Source: Pilatotrama ljubarskyi (taxonomy: Eukaryota; Basidiomycota; Agaricomycetes; Polyporales; Polyporaceae). Taken from it: DNA of 64,000 nt. The notes beneath the pieces were generated by a model, which was not told where the DNA came from, did no database searches, and saw nothing but the letters and a program-made list of their open reading frames with translations. How positions within the stretch are numbered: position 1 is the stretch's first letter; each line of letters begins with the position of its first letter. Location: the NCBI GenBank assembly GCA_022385805.1, contig MU277683.1, positions 476,321-540,320 of the forward strand, read 5' to 3'. A program made the translations under genes and the position numbers. This document shows, piece by piece, positions 22,064 through 39,221 of this stretch.

Positions 22064-24290
22064 TCACTCGAACGTCCACAGATCCTCCAGCCCATCGCCC
22101 TCAGGCACCTGCGACAGCTCCAGAGCAGTCGCGGGCTCTTTCCGGATCTTGCGCTTCACTTCCGTCTCGAACAGCTGTAGATGCGCATGCCATCAGCCTC
22201 CGTACACATCCCACATCGGCTTCCCCGTCCACGCACCGTCCCGTACGTGTGATCCAAAAAGTCCTCCATCGCGTAGCTCGGCCGCGTGAACGCCTCTTCC
22301 AGGATCTTCGTCAGCGTCGACACCGCAGCGTGGTAGTGCTGCCGTTGGCTATACAGCTCCCAAACCGAGCTCTCCAGCGCGTTCGTCAGCGTCGGATTCG
22401 TCTCGTGCGCGTCAAATCCGTCTATCATGCAACACACGTATCAGCCCGTTCGCCCATCTGACAGATGCAGCTCCGGTCAAAGCGGACGAAGGGCTTACCG
22501 CATTCAGCGCCCGTTACTTCGTCCGTACGATGGATCATAGCCATCAACGCGGGGTGCCGGCGGAGCATGTTGTACGTGAACGGTATCAACATCACCACCG
22601 CCGCTGGCGGCGCGTTCAGCGACAGCCTTGATAGCCGTTTTACGAATGAGGCGACGATGGTCGCGGGCAGGTGCCTGAAGAAGGGTGAGCAAAGATGGCG
22701 ATGCCTCGACCATCTGTCCACTCACGTTGAACTCAGGAAAAGCTCCGTGAGGCGGAAGAAGCGCGCACGGTGTTTCAGGTGCAGCACGTCTCGATCCAGG
22801 AAGCCGTACAGGCGTGTATAAAACGATGGGTAGTCGCTAAGATGGCGATCAGTCTCCCACACGGAGGGCCGCAACCGGAGTGCGCACGTACAGGTTGTAT
22901 TCCTTCATCAACGTGAAGAGGGCGTTCAAAGCAAGCAGGCCCACCGTCCCTCCTATGAGCGACCGTCAGTAAAAGGAAAAAGCGGCGAAGGCACGCGAAC
23001 ATACCATGGTCCACGGAGGAGCTCACCCAATCCATTATCAAGATAGGTCGCGTCAAATGCGGGATGACGCCTCTGTGCAGGACGTTCAACACCCGCAGCG
23101 AGAACGCCTTCGTCTCTTCTCTTGAACCCAACGACAACTGAGGCAGCAGCGCCAGCCATGCTCGCGTGAACACCGCCTTGTGCGCCGCCAACGAGTGCAG
23201 GGACTGGTGGATCGTCAGTGTATGGACGCGTGCGGTGATGCCCTTCTTCTCCTCGGTCGGCTTGGGTTGGGGGTCGTCGAAGAACTTGCGCCAGTCATCT
23301 TCCTCGTTCGCCCCAGCATCACCTTCGCCCATGCCGACGTCGTCGTCATCGTCGTCGTCGCCATCAGCGGATCTCTTGGGTTTGGGTGGCTTGGTGCCAA
23401 GTTCCTCTACCCACCAAGAGTTGAGTTCGGATGGCTTAGTCGGGAAGGTGGTGAGGCGCTCGAGAATAGAGAGAAGGTTCCCGGGGAGTTGGGGAGCCTC
23501 AGCGTAGGGATGTCTGGAGATGAACAGCCTGTTCAAGGGTGAGCACAGCGGTCGGGTGGACAAATCGGTGCACGTACGCAGCGTCTCGGAGGAAGAACCA
23601 CCGGATATCATCGTGCACGCTGAACCAGGTGTTGACGAAATGATCCCGTACGTCTGCATCGAGGGTGCGGTCGTTGCTGGTATGGTCATCGTCTGTTCGT
23701 CGCTTCTTGGAGGGAATTCCGCGCGGCGAAGGGGGGCAGAGCAAAAGTGCGCTCATAATCTTGCGGAAGTGCGAGACGTGGAACTGAGGCTGTTTGCTTT
23801 CGCCCGTGCGGGTTAGGGCGGAGGAGAGATGCTTCTGGAGGGAGAGGAGGATGTCGAGGGCGGATATCTGCATCAGACGGGAGACTTGAGCTACTAACCA
23901 CGGCGAACCCTTTGCACTACGTACCCGGAGGGTCGCCTCGTCGTCTTTGAGGATACCCGACAGCAATTCCACAAAGGAGTGTAGCCTGTCCAGGAGCCAT
24001 GTACGGACCGCCTTGGCTTCCTCTGAAGCATCCGGTCCCGAGAACAAACCGCGCGAGGTGATTATGACGAAGACGCGGTACAGTGCATAGATCGCTTTCG
24101 ACAGTTGCGCTGCATTATCAGCATCGAGAGCGATGCCGAGCAGGTCCGCGAGCGGGTTTAGGGACGAGCCAGAGGCGACCGCGGCCGTGAGCTGCTTCTC
24201 GAGGTCCTGAATGGTGCGGACGGCATCATCGGCTTCGCGCGTCTTGCGCTTTTTCGACGACGAGGCCAGTGAGCTTTGTCGAGCGGGCAT
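22064..24290 (-). CDS. NOC4: Nucleolar complex protein 4 (NOC4) homologue
   Basis: Ribosome biogenesis factor that pairs with Nop14 in 40S maturation and nuclear export. ATG at 24290 gives MPARQSSLASSSKKRKTREA, a basic nucleolar-type N-terminus. The CBF/Mak21-type domain is recognised in the second half: FTRAWLALLPQLSLG, VLNVLHRGVIPHLTRPILIMDW, GTVGLLALNALFTLMKEYNLDYP, FYTRLYGFLDRDVLHLKHRARFFRLTELFL and LPATIVASFVKRLSRLSL. A very acidic Asp run (DGDDDDDDDVGMGEGD) lies in the middle. It ends with EGDGLEDLWTFE and a stop at 22064-22066. About eight introns. Shares a roughly 240-base divergent promoter with CDC5. Confidence 0.9.
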
Positions 24291-24533
24291 AGTAGCAAGA
24301 GCAAGCGCAGCTGAGCCAAGTCCTGCCAGTCCGCGCACGGGTACAAAGAGAGCGTGGGTGATCGAGCAGCAGCTGCAGAGCCGGTCGAATATTTTGACGT
24401 GCGTCACGTGCCAGGCGTTAGTGGCCGGATTGGGCAGGGGCTTAGCGCCGCTTGACGCGGAACCGCGTCCGTTGTCTCTGACCACCATCTCACCCGTACC
24501 CGTCCTGCTCGAGCTTCCTTACTTGTCCTTCTA

Positions 24534-27510
<2,977 letters not shown>

Positions 27511-27957
27511 ATTCGGGAAGACCGCTCGTCGTGCCTGGAGGTGATGGACCGTGTATGTGTACTTGCGAGTGCGTTGTACTGCGTTGTATCTCAGTCTGTT
27601 CTACCTTTCTCGACGTCTGCCCGTGCATGCTTGCATTGCGTCAGTCCCATAGCTCAGTCTGGCCCTCCGAGCTTCTGCTGGCTCCGCGTGAGCGAGGTAC
27701 CTTTATATATTATACTTTATGTATCGGCACAGCAGCGCCATTTGGCAAGTTTCTCCGCACGGTGAGAGCGGCGGAGGTCGAGAGCATCAGCCCCAGAACA
27801 CGAGGCATCCGCCGTACTTTTTCGCTTTCGTTCCTTTGATTCTAGTGCGTCTAGATGATCTCAGCCTGCTGCTCGTATATCTCCCTCCTCGTCCACGAGG
27901 CCCGTCCCTCGTCCCTTTTCTCTCGCTCTCCCGCTCCTCCCCACCCCAACCTCCTCC
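27511..27957. other. Intergenic region between CDC5 and the membrane-protein gene
   Basis: About 450 bases. It contains TATATATTATAC near 27704-27720 and a C/T-rich tract just before the next ATG (27890-27955), which fits a core promoter. No gene is recognised. Confidence 0.5.
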
Positions 27958-29048
27958 ATGCCCGCGACGCCCACGAACGCGACCCACGGCTCCGTCCCCG
28001 CTGCAGCCAGCGCTACGCCTACGTTTACGACAGTCGACGTTCAGGCTACACATGCCGTAATCACGACTACAATTACCACGGGTGGCTCCGGCAGTCTGCC
28101 CACTGCTGCAGCCATAGAGGCCGCTAGGACATCGGACGTGCCAGTGGCGGCCATAGCTGGTGGCACCGCTGCAGGTGTCATCCTCGCTCTCGTCGTCGTC
28201 GTCGGTTGGACATGGTGGGGAAGGTCCATCAAACGGAAGAAAGCAAAGGAAATAAAGGAGGCGGTACGTCTCCCGCACATCGCCCTGACTGCTGACCTCT
28301 TTGCTGATTTCCCCTAGTTGGCAGTCTTGCAAGTGCGAGAAAACACTCGGAAGAACGCGTCCTCTCTGTCCCATCCTGCCAGCCAGTACAGACCCGCATT
28401 CTCTCTCCGCAATCACCAGCAGCGAAAGGTCAAGTTTGTACCTCCTGCGCCGTCGTCCAGCCAGTCGACCTTGAAGGGCTCACCAGCGGCTAAGAAGATG
28501 GACAGTGGTGAGTCAAGCAGAGCGGCAAACCCACATATGCGGACGATCCTGATCCGGCTCAAGATGCAGAGAAAAGAGCCTTGCAGCAAAGGTCCGCCCC
28601 TCGTCCCCCCACGCCCCCATCTGTGTACGAAGATGCGCCCGAGAGGCCAGAGCCCGCTTTGCCCCCGCCGTTACCTCGCAGAAACCCTTCGCGAGGACGC
28701 GCACCGGTCGAGTCCACCATTTCTACGGCTCCCTCGGCGTTCGGGCAACACAGACTGGCTCACCAGCCCTCCACACTGAGCTCCGGATCCGTGTATTCGA
28801 CACAAAGCGCAATGGAGGAACGCCAAACGTCGGGAGTACCGTCTAGTTTGCTAGCCGCATTGGCAAACGAAGACGTCAGAAGGTCGCTTCTGGCCAACTA
28901 CCTGCCTTGGAACCGCCACAGGACCTCGACTGCGTCGCAAAACAGATTGTCCGAGTACAGCACGGGCTCTCTGTACTCACAGTACGACGAGCCTTGGGAG
29001 CCTGTGGGCTACGCGTATGGCGACGAAGACGAGTTGAGGAGGCGGTAG
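27958..29048 (+). CDS. Single-pass membrane protein of unknown function
   Basis: MPATPTNATHGSVPAAASAT begins a Ser/Thr/Ala-rich segment of about 75 residues that may be O-glycosylated. One clear membrane span follows (AIAGGTAAGVILALVVVVGW) with a strongly basic inner flank (WGRSIKRKKAKEIKE), so the N-terminus should face outside. No cleavable signal peptide is obvious. The inner part is disordered, rich in Pro and Ser, with RPPTPPSVYED and PPPLPRR motifs that could bind SH3 or WW domains. Introns: one of 54 bases after KEIKEA and one near 28430-28520, where donor GTCAAG joined to the AG before SGKPTYADD keeps frame. The layout recalls fungal Skg6/Axl2-like or mid2-like surface proteins, but no family can be named. 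Confidence 0.75.
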
Positions 29049-29269
29049 CGCGGGAAACGAAGACGATGCGGAGGCTGTATTCTTATGATTCCTCGATGGA
29101 CTGTGACGGACATGATGAACTCACGATATCTTGCTGCGTGTACTCACGTTTGCAATGGCGGACTTTTCTGTACATTAGCCAATTACTGGTGCTTGTGTAG
29201 AGTACGATGTGGGCGTGTAGTCGCGAAATGTAATAGTTCGCTTGCGAGAAGGCTACATCGGAGAGTGGA

Positions 29270-29961
29270 CTACCGCAGTGAATTCACATATCGCTACGGC
29301 CAATCGGTGAGGTGACAACGGCATAGTGGTTTGCCCAACATACCTGTTCTACTTGCGCCACCGAAGTCTTGAACTCTTCGACAGCTCTCCAGCAATCCAG
29401 AGTAGTGGTCGGATGGGACCTTCAGGATCGTCAGAGGGGTCAGGCCAAGCGCACAGGAAGGACATACCTGTAGCATGATACCACTGCTTCACCCTTTGCC
29501 CGAACATCTGAGAGCTCCTCCGAATCCTGTCGTGCATGGTACTTCTCGATCTTTTGGCGGAGCTCCTCGAGGTCGCCCATGAGCGCAGCGCTGCTCTTGA
29601 CGGACCCGGCGGAGGTTGCGTCTTCAGAAGCGCTCTCCTCCCCGGCCATGCTCCGTTCACGGTCGAGGTTCTCCTTCTCCAGGGCACGCTCGATCTCCTC
29701 CCGCACTCGCTCCTCCTCCTGGTGAAGGCGACCAAGCTCAGCCTGTATCCTCGAGCGGATGTGGGCATCGATTGTCAGCTGGCGGTCGTGCGGGATTTCC
29801 GGAGAAGCCTGGTGGTCGGCGAGTTGATTCACGACATCCTCCGAGAACTGGCGCATGTGAGGGACACTCTTGAATGAACGGGTTACGAGACATACGTGAA
29901 GGGAGGTGTCTGGAGTGAAGACCTTCTCTTCTTGCTGTGGCGTCGACTGCGATGCACCCAT
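29270..29961 (-). CDS. MIC19: MICOS subunit MIC19 homologue (CHCH domain)
   Basis: Peripheral inner-membrane subunit of the mitochondrial contact site complex that holds crista junctions. MGASQSTPQQEE carries a Gly-2 suited to N-myristoylation, as in metazoan MIC19. A long charged coiled coil follows (LGRLHQEEERVREEIERALEK). The CHCH-like end is assembled over introns: CYRSHPTTTLDC (Cys pair spaced by ten, as in the family) then WRAVEEFKTSVAQVEQ and a last exon of 24 bases reading RYVNSLR with a stop at 29270-29272. Only one Cys pair is seen; the second pair of animal CHCHD3 is absent, as in yeast Mic19. Four exons. Confidence 0.8.
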
Positions 29962-30170
29962 ATGTGCTGTCGATGGCTGAGCGGGGTAGGTCGGAGGTGG
30001 TGGACTGAGAAGAGACGGCAGTCGGACGGGTCACGGCAACACGTCTCTGCGCTCAGTGACGCCGACAGACGCCCGACTTCCTAGGCGTCTTGAGCGACGG
30101 AGGGGACTCCAAGTTGGCCCACAGCGAAACTGCCTACAAGTATAGCGAAGTGGCATTTCTACATCATAGA

Positions 30171-33060
<2,890 letters not shown>

Positions 33061-33376
33061 GCACTGAAATTCGATGAAGTTGTAAAAGCGAGGGAGCACG
33101 CTCGCAGCAGGAGCGGAGGTTGTTCAATGTTCCAAGCAAGGTCGCGATCCTGGTCAGCGGAATGAAAGGCGCGGCCGGGAGAGTATCCGGGCCGATCTTG
33201 CCGAAGTCCAACAAGCGCTCGCTGACCAAACACAGCCACCCGTAGCCACGCTTGTCCACCGCCGTCGTCGTTCGTCGCTCCCGTCCAAGCCCTCCGTCTT
33301 GCTCTTACTCTCTCACTCACCGTCCGGCTCCTCTACCAAACCTCTACCTTCCGCCGCGTGAGATCATAATCCAGTC

Positions 33377-34403
33377 ATGTCTGAACGCAAAGGTAGGTCT
33401 CGTAGACCCGTGTCTCTGAGCGGAGCCTGATCAATTCCTGCAGTCCTCAACAAGTACTTCCCCCCGGATTTCGATCCGTCTCTCATCCCTCGTCGGAGGC
33501 AACCGAAGAACTCCCAGCAGGTTGTCCGGCTTATGGCGCCCTTCTCCATGTGCGTGACTTTGCTTGTCATCGACGGACCGCCCGCTGACCCTGGTACAGG
33601 CGCTGTAACACCTGTGGCGAGTACATTTACAAGGGTAAGAAGTTCAACGCCCGGAAGGAGACGGTCGAGGGGGAGGATTACTATGGCATCAAGATTTTCC
33701 GCTTCTACATCAAGTGGTGCGTTTGACAGCCCGTGTCTGAGCGACGCTTTACTAATATCGTTCCAGTACCCTTTGTTCCGCCGAGATAACATTTAAAACA
33801 GACCCTAAAAACACCGACTACGCTGCGGAGCACGGTGCCTCGCGAAATTTTGAACCGTGGCGAGAAGAGAAAGCTGTGGAGGAAGAGGACCGATTGGCCA
33901 AGCTCGAGGAGGAGGAGAACAACCCCATGAAGGCGCTCGAGAACCGGACTGTCGACTCGAAGCGAGAGATGGACATCCTCGATGCCCTGCAAGATATACG
34001 AGCCCGTAACGCTAGGAACGAGCGCATTGGCCAATCAGTCGATCTGCTCGAGCGTTTGCACATGGAGGAAATCGAGACGGAGGAGGACCGCGAGAGGAGA
34101 CGCGCCGAAGAGGAGGACGAGAAGCTGGTTCGAGAAGTTTTTGCCAAAGTCCCTGCGTCGGGCTCCTCCGCTCCGGCGGGTGCAAGCCCAGCTCAAGTTG
34201 GCGATACAACTACAAAGGTCATCACCGTCAAACGGAAGGCGGGTGCAGAGGAGCCTGATTTGCAGAGCCTCTTGCCTGACTCTGCTCGGGCCTTGCTGTC
34301 CGTCAAAACCTCCATCGGCGCGCCGGCCCCAAAGAGGAAGAAGGTCGAGGGAAAGAGTGCATTGGGTATCAAGCTGAAGGGAAAGGCTAAAGTCATAACC
34401 TAG
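33377..34403 (+). CDS. YJU2: Splicing factor YJU2 (CWC16 family)
   Basis: Step-one splicing factor recruited by the Prp19 complex after Prp2 action. [21 protein letters not shown] is the hallmark start. Two CxxC pairs form the zinc site: [20 protein letters not shown] and [16 protein letters not shown]. Then [17 protein letters not shown], and a long acidic/basic helical region ([20 protein letters not shown]). The basic tail ends [12 protein letters not shown]. Three introns in the N-terminal part (from 33393, from about 33551 and from about 33719), all GT-AG and phase-consistent. The CCDC130/Saf4 paralogue differs in the N-terminus, so YJU2 is preferred. Stop at 34401-34403. Confidence 0.95.
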
Positions 34404-34569
34404 CAGTGATAGTGGACTGCTAAGATGTTCACTATGTAATATTGTATGTATAATGATGTGTATTATAGTACTCTGCTGAATGGAGTCCGAGAACTTGATT
34501 GCTGAATCCTAAGAGGTCAGACTTGCGGAGGAGGGTGTTTCTGCTGCATCAATGTGACCTCCATCTGTA

Positions 34570-34593
34570 AGATTGGCCTCACGCACAACTGAC
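34570..34593 (+). repeat. Left terminal inverted repeat of the TIR transposon
   Basis: Twenty-four bases starting AGATTGGCCTCACGCAC and ending ACTGAC or nearly so; the pairing becomes patchy after the AACTGA segment. Preceded by TA. Confidence 0.85.
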
Positions 34594-34819
34594 CACTATG
34601 TCACATTGTGACCGAAGCACATGATCCGAGCGCTTCAGTAATAAAGCAGCGAATTATGTGGTTTAAGTCCTAAGACGGACTGCTTATCATGCCCGCCGTG
34701 AAGCGGGCAGGCCTTCGTCGCATCTCAGTGGACCGAGTACCCTGGAATGGAACAGAGCAATACATAGAAATTATATACAAAGGACAATCCAGTGAGAGGA
34801 GAGAGTTGAAGATGTACAT

Positions 34820-36806
34820 CTAATCTGGAGTGACACCCTCCCGGTCAAGTTCAGCCAGAATGGTGTTTGGGAGAACACGGTGGCTGCTGTACTTCTTAGC
34901 AGCCCAAGCGGCTTGCTTCCCGTTCAGCCCACGGTGATAAGCATCCATGAAGCGATGGGCACGAGTGTAGAACCTAGTACTAGCATGTTAGCATCATGAA
35001 TGGCACAGACAGTGACTGCACGAAGAACTGTACTCACCATCGGATCACAACTAAAGGCACCAAGTCGAGAGCGGCTATGACGTTCTTCTCGAGGTCGGCT
35101 TCTGATGAGGACGCAGGCATTTGGCGATAGAGGCGCTTCGAGTAGCCCCAGCATTGCTCAATACAGTTGAGTTCACAGTGGAACTTTGGGAGGAAGAGGA
35201 CAGGGAACCTGCGTGCCTTGCAGTGAATTTCGAGAAGTGACTGAACGTCCCGGAAGTCTGGTTCATTGAAAAGAAGACGGCGGCAGCAGCAGTTGAGGGC
35301 GGGCGGCTTGCACTTGAACTCTGGGCATTGGGCGCGCAGCCCCTGGGTACTATAACCCCGCTCCTGCAGAATTAGAGCCATTCCTTTGAAGACACCTGCA
35401 CGTGGATGGCCTGGCAGAAAGTATAGGGATTGCGGAGATCCGTCAGCGAAGCACGCGTCCATCATGGGCACCTTCTCCTTCATCGGCTTCCCATCACATC
35501 CGAATATGGGTCTCCCATTCTCGTCGCGGATGTTAGTCTCCACACCAAATGTAGGGTTTCCCTCGCGTGTGGGACCCATTGACATGTGCCGTGCAGAAAG
35601 GGCATCAGCCGCGCGCTTGAGGTGAGTAGGTGCGTTATCGAAGATGAAGACATGCTCTTCATCGGGAAAATGCTGCCGCAAAATGTCCATCGCCTTGGTT
35701 GCATGCTGAAAAATTTCTTCATGCGTGAAGTACCCATCCCGATTCTTCCCCACGTGGAACAGGATACGTGTTGAATCCCTTCCATCGGGAGAGCGCAGCC
35801 AGCCGTACTCTGCAGAGACAAAGTCAGCAGCCATGAGGGAGGCCCCTTCTCCTTTGCGGCGCGGGGTCGCCTTCTCACGCTTGTGTACCCAGCGTTGCGT
35901 GTGCTGATCGTGAGCATAGAAAGTGGACTCGTTGTGCCACCAATAGACGACATGTTTTCGGCTAGGGTGGGATGCAGCACTGTCCCCAGTCTGTGGTGTG
36001 GCGGGAACTTCCTGTCCATCCTTGTCCCATTGACGTGCGTACTGATCATATTCCGCCATTGCAGGAAGGAAGGACTGTTGACGATAGCCTACAACATCTT
36101 TGCGTTCATGGCCATCGACAAATTGCCCGTTCGGGCCCTTCGTCCATCGATGTTCAAGTGCGTGCATCCAGCACTGTGCGGTCGCGAGGGACACGGGCTT
36201 CGCAAGCCCGAAGCGAAGAAGAGTGGCTGGCTCGGACGTGAAGTGTACGATGTCCAGAGCACGGACAAAGTTTCTGAGAGTCTGGAGATGTGCTGATATT
36301 GCCTCTTTCAGACCCGGCTTCTGTTCCAAGATGGACTGCGACCATGTGTGCTCAACGTCTGTGGGAAGCGCATGCCGATCTGCCAGGAACTCGCGCGTCC
36401 AAGCCCTCAAAGATCGAGCGAATGCTGGGCCCTTCTCGAACGCGCTCGCAACCATCAAAGAGGATGCGATCCAGCCCGTCGTCCTACCACCGCAGAGGTA
36501 GAACGACAGGAACATCCGCATCTGCTGCATGCGGCGCTGCATGTGGTCGCTCCCTGCCTGGAAAGGCTTGTAGCCTCTGCCTTTCGAGCGGTGCGGGCGC
36601 AGGAGTGCGACAAGATCGTCATATGCGTCCTGTGCAGCCTGAATTGTAGGCGGGGGCTCGAAGAGTGGTCGTTTTCTGGCAATGGACGGAACAGCGGCCG
36701 GCTCAGCGGCACCATGACCTTGGCTTTCCTGAGTCTCTGCCCCAGCGGCTGGCAGGGAAGGTGGACTCGAAGGGATAGCTGTATATTGACCCTTGGTATG
36801 TTCCAT
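34820..36806 (-). CDS. DDE transposase of the TIR transposon (IS630/Tc1/mariner-like), open reading frame
   Basis: Main exon 35039-36806 is open for about 590 codons from MEHTKGQYTAIPSSPP. A 64-base-scale intron with GTGAGT donor then joins IRW to FYTRAHRFMDAYHRG and GKQAAWAAKKYSSHR, ending GVTPD at 34820-34822. Catalytic motifs fit the Tc1/IS630 pattern: HNESTFYAHD near residue 292 (normally HDES), FIFDNAPTH near 390, and FHCELNCIEQCWGYSKR near 545 (compare SPDLNPIENLW). The stretch from the second Asp to the last Glu is about 154 residues instead of 34-41, and contains a Cys-rich segment (CPEFKCKPPALNCCCRR). The first catalytic Asp appears to be Asn. Many near relatives are remembered in Agaricomycete genomes; no search was run. 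A 5' exon around 36850-37150 (basic, MRKRNKEWKRSKRTRRR) is possible. Confidence 0.82.
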
Positions 36807-37512
36807 ACATTCTCTCGTATCCCTGACAGCAGCCTAAGGTGGATTAGACGTGGTAGGGATGGTTCTGAGGCCATCCGTAGCGGGCGGACTCGGACACCAC
36901 ACTGGTTGGGATATCTCAGCAAATGTACGCCCAACACCCTCGTATATCCTCATAGCGCGCTGATAACATTCGTTAACGCTGCTCATAGGGTCGGAGGATC
37001 GTTTCGGATCGTTCTGCACCTGTGCGCTAGCATGAGACGTCGCAGCACACAGAGGCGTGAGGAGGAAGACGTACCGGTGCGTTAGGCGCCGGTTGTGGCG
37101 GCGGCGCGTTCTCTTGCTCCGTTTCCACTCTTTGTTTCTTTTGCGCATGGACTCCAAGGTTCGCAATAGACGAGCGGGCACGTAGAGATCACTTGGGCAT
37201 ATCGAAGAGGCTGGATATCTTACGAAGGTGGCATGCCTCGGTGCTGTCTATTATATCCTGGATTTTCTCGAAATATTCAGAGTCCCGAAGCGCCGTCGGG
37301 CGCCTGTACGCTCTGACGAGTATCCAACCATCTATTCCCTCAGCACCTCACAAAGACAGATACTGGAGCTCTAACTCCACAGTGAATGATAGATTCACTG
37401 TACTTAGGCCTATGATTACTGCGAAAGCGGCGAGCTGCCGTAGCCTATGGTTTCCTAAGATTTCTCCCCGCCTAATCCGCACGCCTGTGACATTTATAGG
37501 CCACGTGATGTA

Positions 37513-37536
37513 GTCAGTTGTGCGTGAGGCCAATCT
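37513..37536 (-). repeat. Right terminal inverted repeat of the TIR transposon
   Basis: Reverse complement of the left repeat, ending GTGCGTGAGGCCAATCT at 37536 and followed by TA. Confidence 0.85.
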
Positions 37537-37538
37537 TA

Positions 37539-38423
37539 CCCTACAAGGTACATTACTACTGTTTCGCATAAAAGCTGTCATGTGACACTTTGCCTCTCCA
37601 CACCTCATCCTGAATGTCAAAAAATCATTGCAGCTCACAGAGCTCATGAAAGCGGGTGCTTCCTTTATAATATTATATATATATGCACTATCTTATGATG
37701 CATATTTTTGGATGGAAAGTGGGGCTCACATGCTTCAGATTGGAACTGAGCCCAGCTTATGGTAACTGAAGCTGGCATAACTATAGTAGGCCATTCAAAA
37801 TGCTCCCTGATCACCTCTTCACCAATATTATATGGATCTCAAAATAGATAAATTTTATGAACTGACTACACGCCCAGACAAACCAGATACCGGTTTGGTA
37901 TCTGAAATGGTGGACACCCGCACAATGTGTGACAGATATCAAACATATGATTTCTGCCACACATTGACCGATGCCTGAAGCCAGAAATCAGACAGATATC
38001 TGAGCCTGTGCCTAGAAATGCGAAAAATAGGCAGTAACGATCAGGATGACAGCCAGGAAGCACCACACCCATTACCACTGCTCCCGGGGCTTTCCACATT
38101 GTAAATGTACACTCAATATACCTGTTGTCTTTGTTGAGCTTCTGTTGGAAAATATCACGCAAAATCAGAGTCTTTGCTGCCACTTGGGGCTGGCAAGTGG
38201 GCGGCCTCAACCCATGGGGCACCTCATTCGGAATTGAGCAAGTCCACTGATGTTGCTGATCCTATTCATTTGTACTGTACTTCATTTCACTATTGGAATC
38301 TAGCACACAGTTTCATAGCTTCTCTTCTTTAAAAGGGGTGCAGATGTGTACAATCGTATATTATGAAAACATATGAAGAATGTACAAGCAGCCGTAGTCC
38401 GGTTGTTGTCTGCATTGCATGTC
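37539..38423. other. AT-rich repeat-zone DNA without a gene
   Basis: Nearly 900 bases with a clear rise in A+T compared with the gene block, including a TATA run at 37670-37690. Nothing recognised. Start of the mobile-DNA zone. Confidence 0.45.
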
Positions 38424-39075
38424 TGTTAGGGACGTGCTGGCATTAAGTCCAGAGTTGGGGGTGCGGACTTCACAAATGCGGACTTCGGAGTTGAGGATGT
38501 CTGGACAGAGGCACAGCAAGGGTGAGGACTTCCGCGAAGCTATTAGCAACATGCCTGGAACCTTTTGGGGTGTCCTCAATTTCAGACTAGAGGATGGGGA
38601 TGGGTACGTCCCGGAGTTGGAGCGGAGTTGGAGACAAGGAACAGATTTGAGAACAAGACACAAGTTGTGATTGCAACAAGTACAACAAGTATCCGAACTG
38701 AGTAACTACAACATACCAGCTCGGTTTATATAGAAGTAAGCCTTAGTGTGAATGCAAACAATAAGGAGAAGGACAGAAGAGGGGTTCCAGGATGAAGTCA
38801 ATAAGTCTATTGTGAAGGAATGGTGCAATCTGAGATATAAGACTGAACTTCGGAGAAAATGCGGAGTTATAGTCCAGAAAAGCGGAGTTGTAGTCCAAAA
38901 ATGCGGAGTAAAAGTCCGGAAAAGTGGAGTACAAGTATGGGGAGAATGTAGTGCAGTCAGAATGGGAAATCTGGTCATTAACTTCGCATTTTCTGGACTT
39001 AGGTCAAGAAAATGCGAAGTTAACTCCAAAAATGCGGAGTTAAACTGGAGAAGAAGGTGGGTGCACGGGATGTAA
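38424..39075 (-). repeat. Diverged LTR of family B (solo or fragment)
   Basis: Begins TGTTAGGGACGTGC at 38424. On the minus strand it carries the same promoter block as the other LTRs here: CTATATAAACCGAGCTGG, then a spaced CAGTTCGGATAC. It also shares GGACTTCCGCGAAGCTATTAG and the block around GGTGCAATCTGAG with family B copies at 40.6 and 43.0-45.5 kb. The inner end is degenerate, with several near-identical short runs (AATGCGGAGTT variants at 38860-39040). The right boundary is approximate; no target duplication was identified. Confidence 0.5.
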
Positions 39076-39221
39076 CAGTTTGGCATTTTATTGTCCTCAC
39101 AGTGAGATGTTCAGAATTCTGTTAGTGCAAGATAATAGTGTCAAATGCATACTGCATGATTCTATGGCATGCTGATGAGACATGAGTTAAATCATGTGTG
39201 TCCCAACATATATCTGAGATT

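Larger units (their letters stand above)
34570..37536 (-). mobile_element. IS630/Tc1/mariner-type DNA transposon with TIRs and TA target duplication
   Basis: A 2967-base element. Its left end reads AGATTGGCCTCACGCAC at 34570 and its right end is the exact reverse complement at 37520-37536; the match continues for 24 bases before the first mismatch. It is flanked by TA at 34568-34569 and at 37537-37538, the target duplication expected for this superfamily. It carries one spliced transposase on the minus strand, plus about 700 bases before the main exon which may hold a further 5' exon. It sits about 165 bases beyond the YJU2 stop, at the border between the gene block and the repeat region. Confidence 0.85.
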
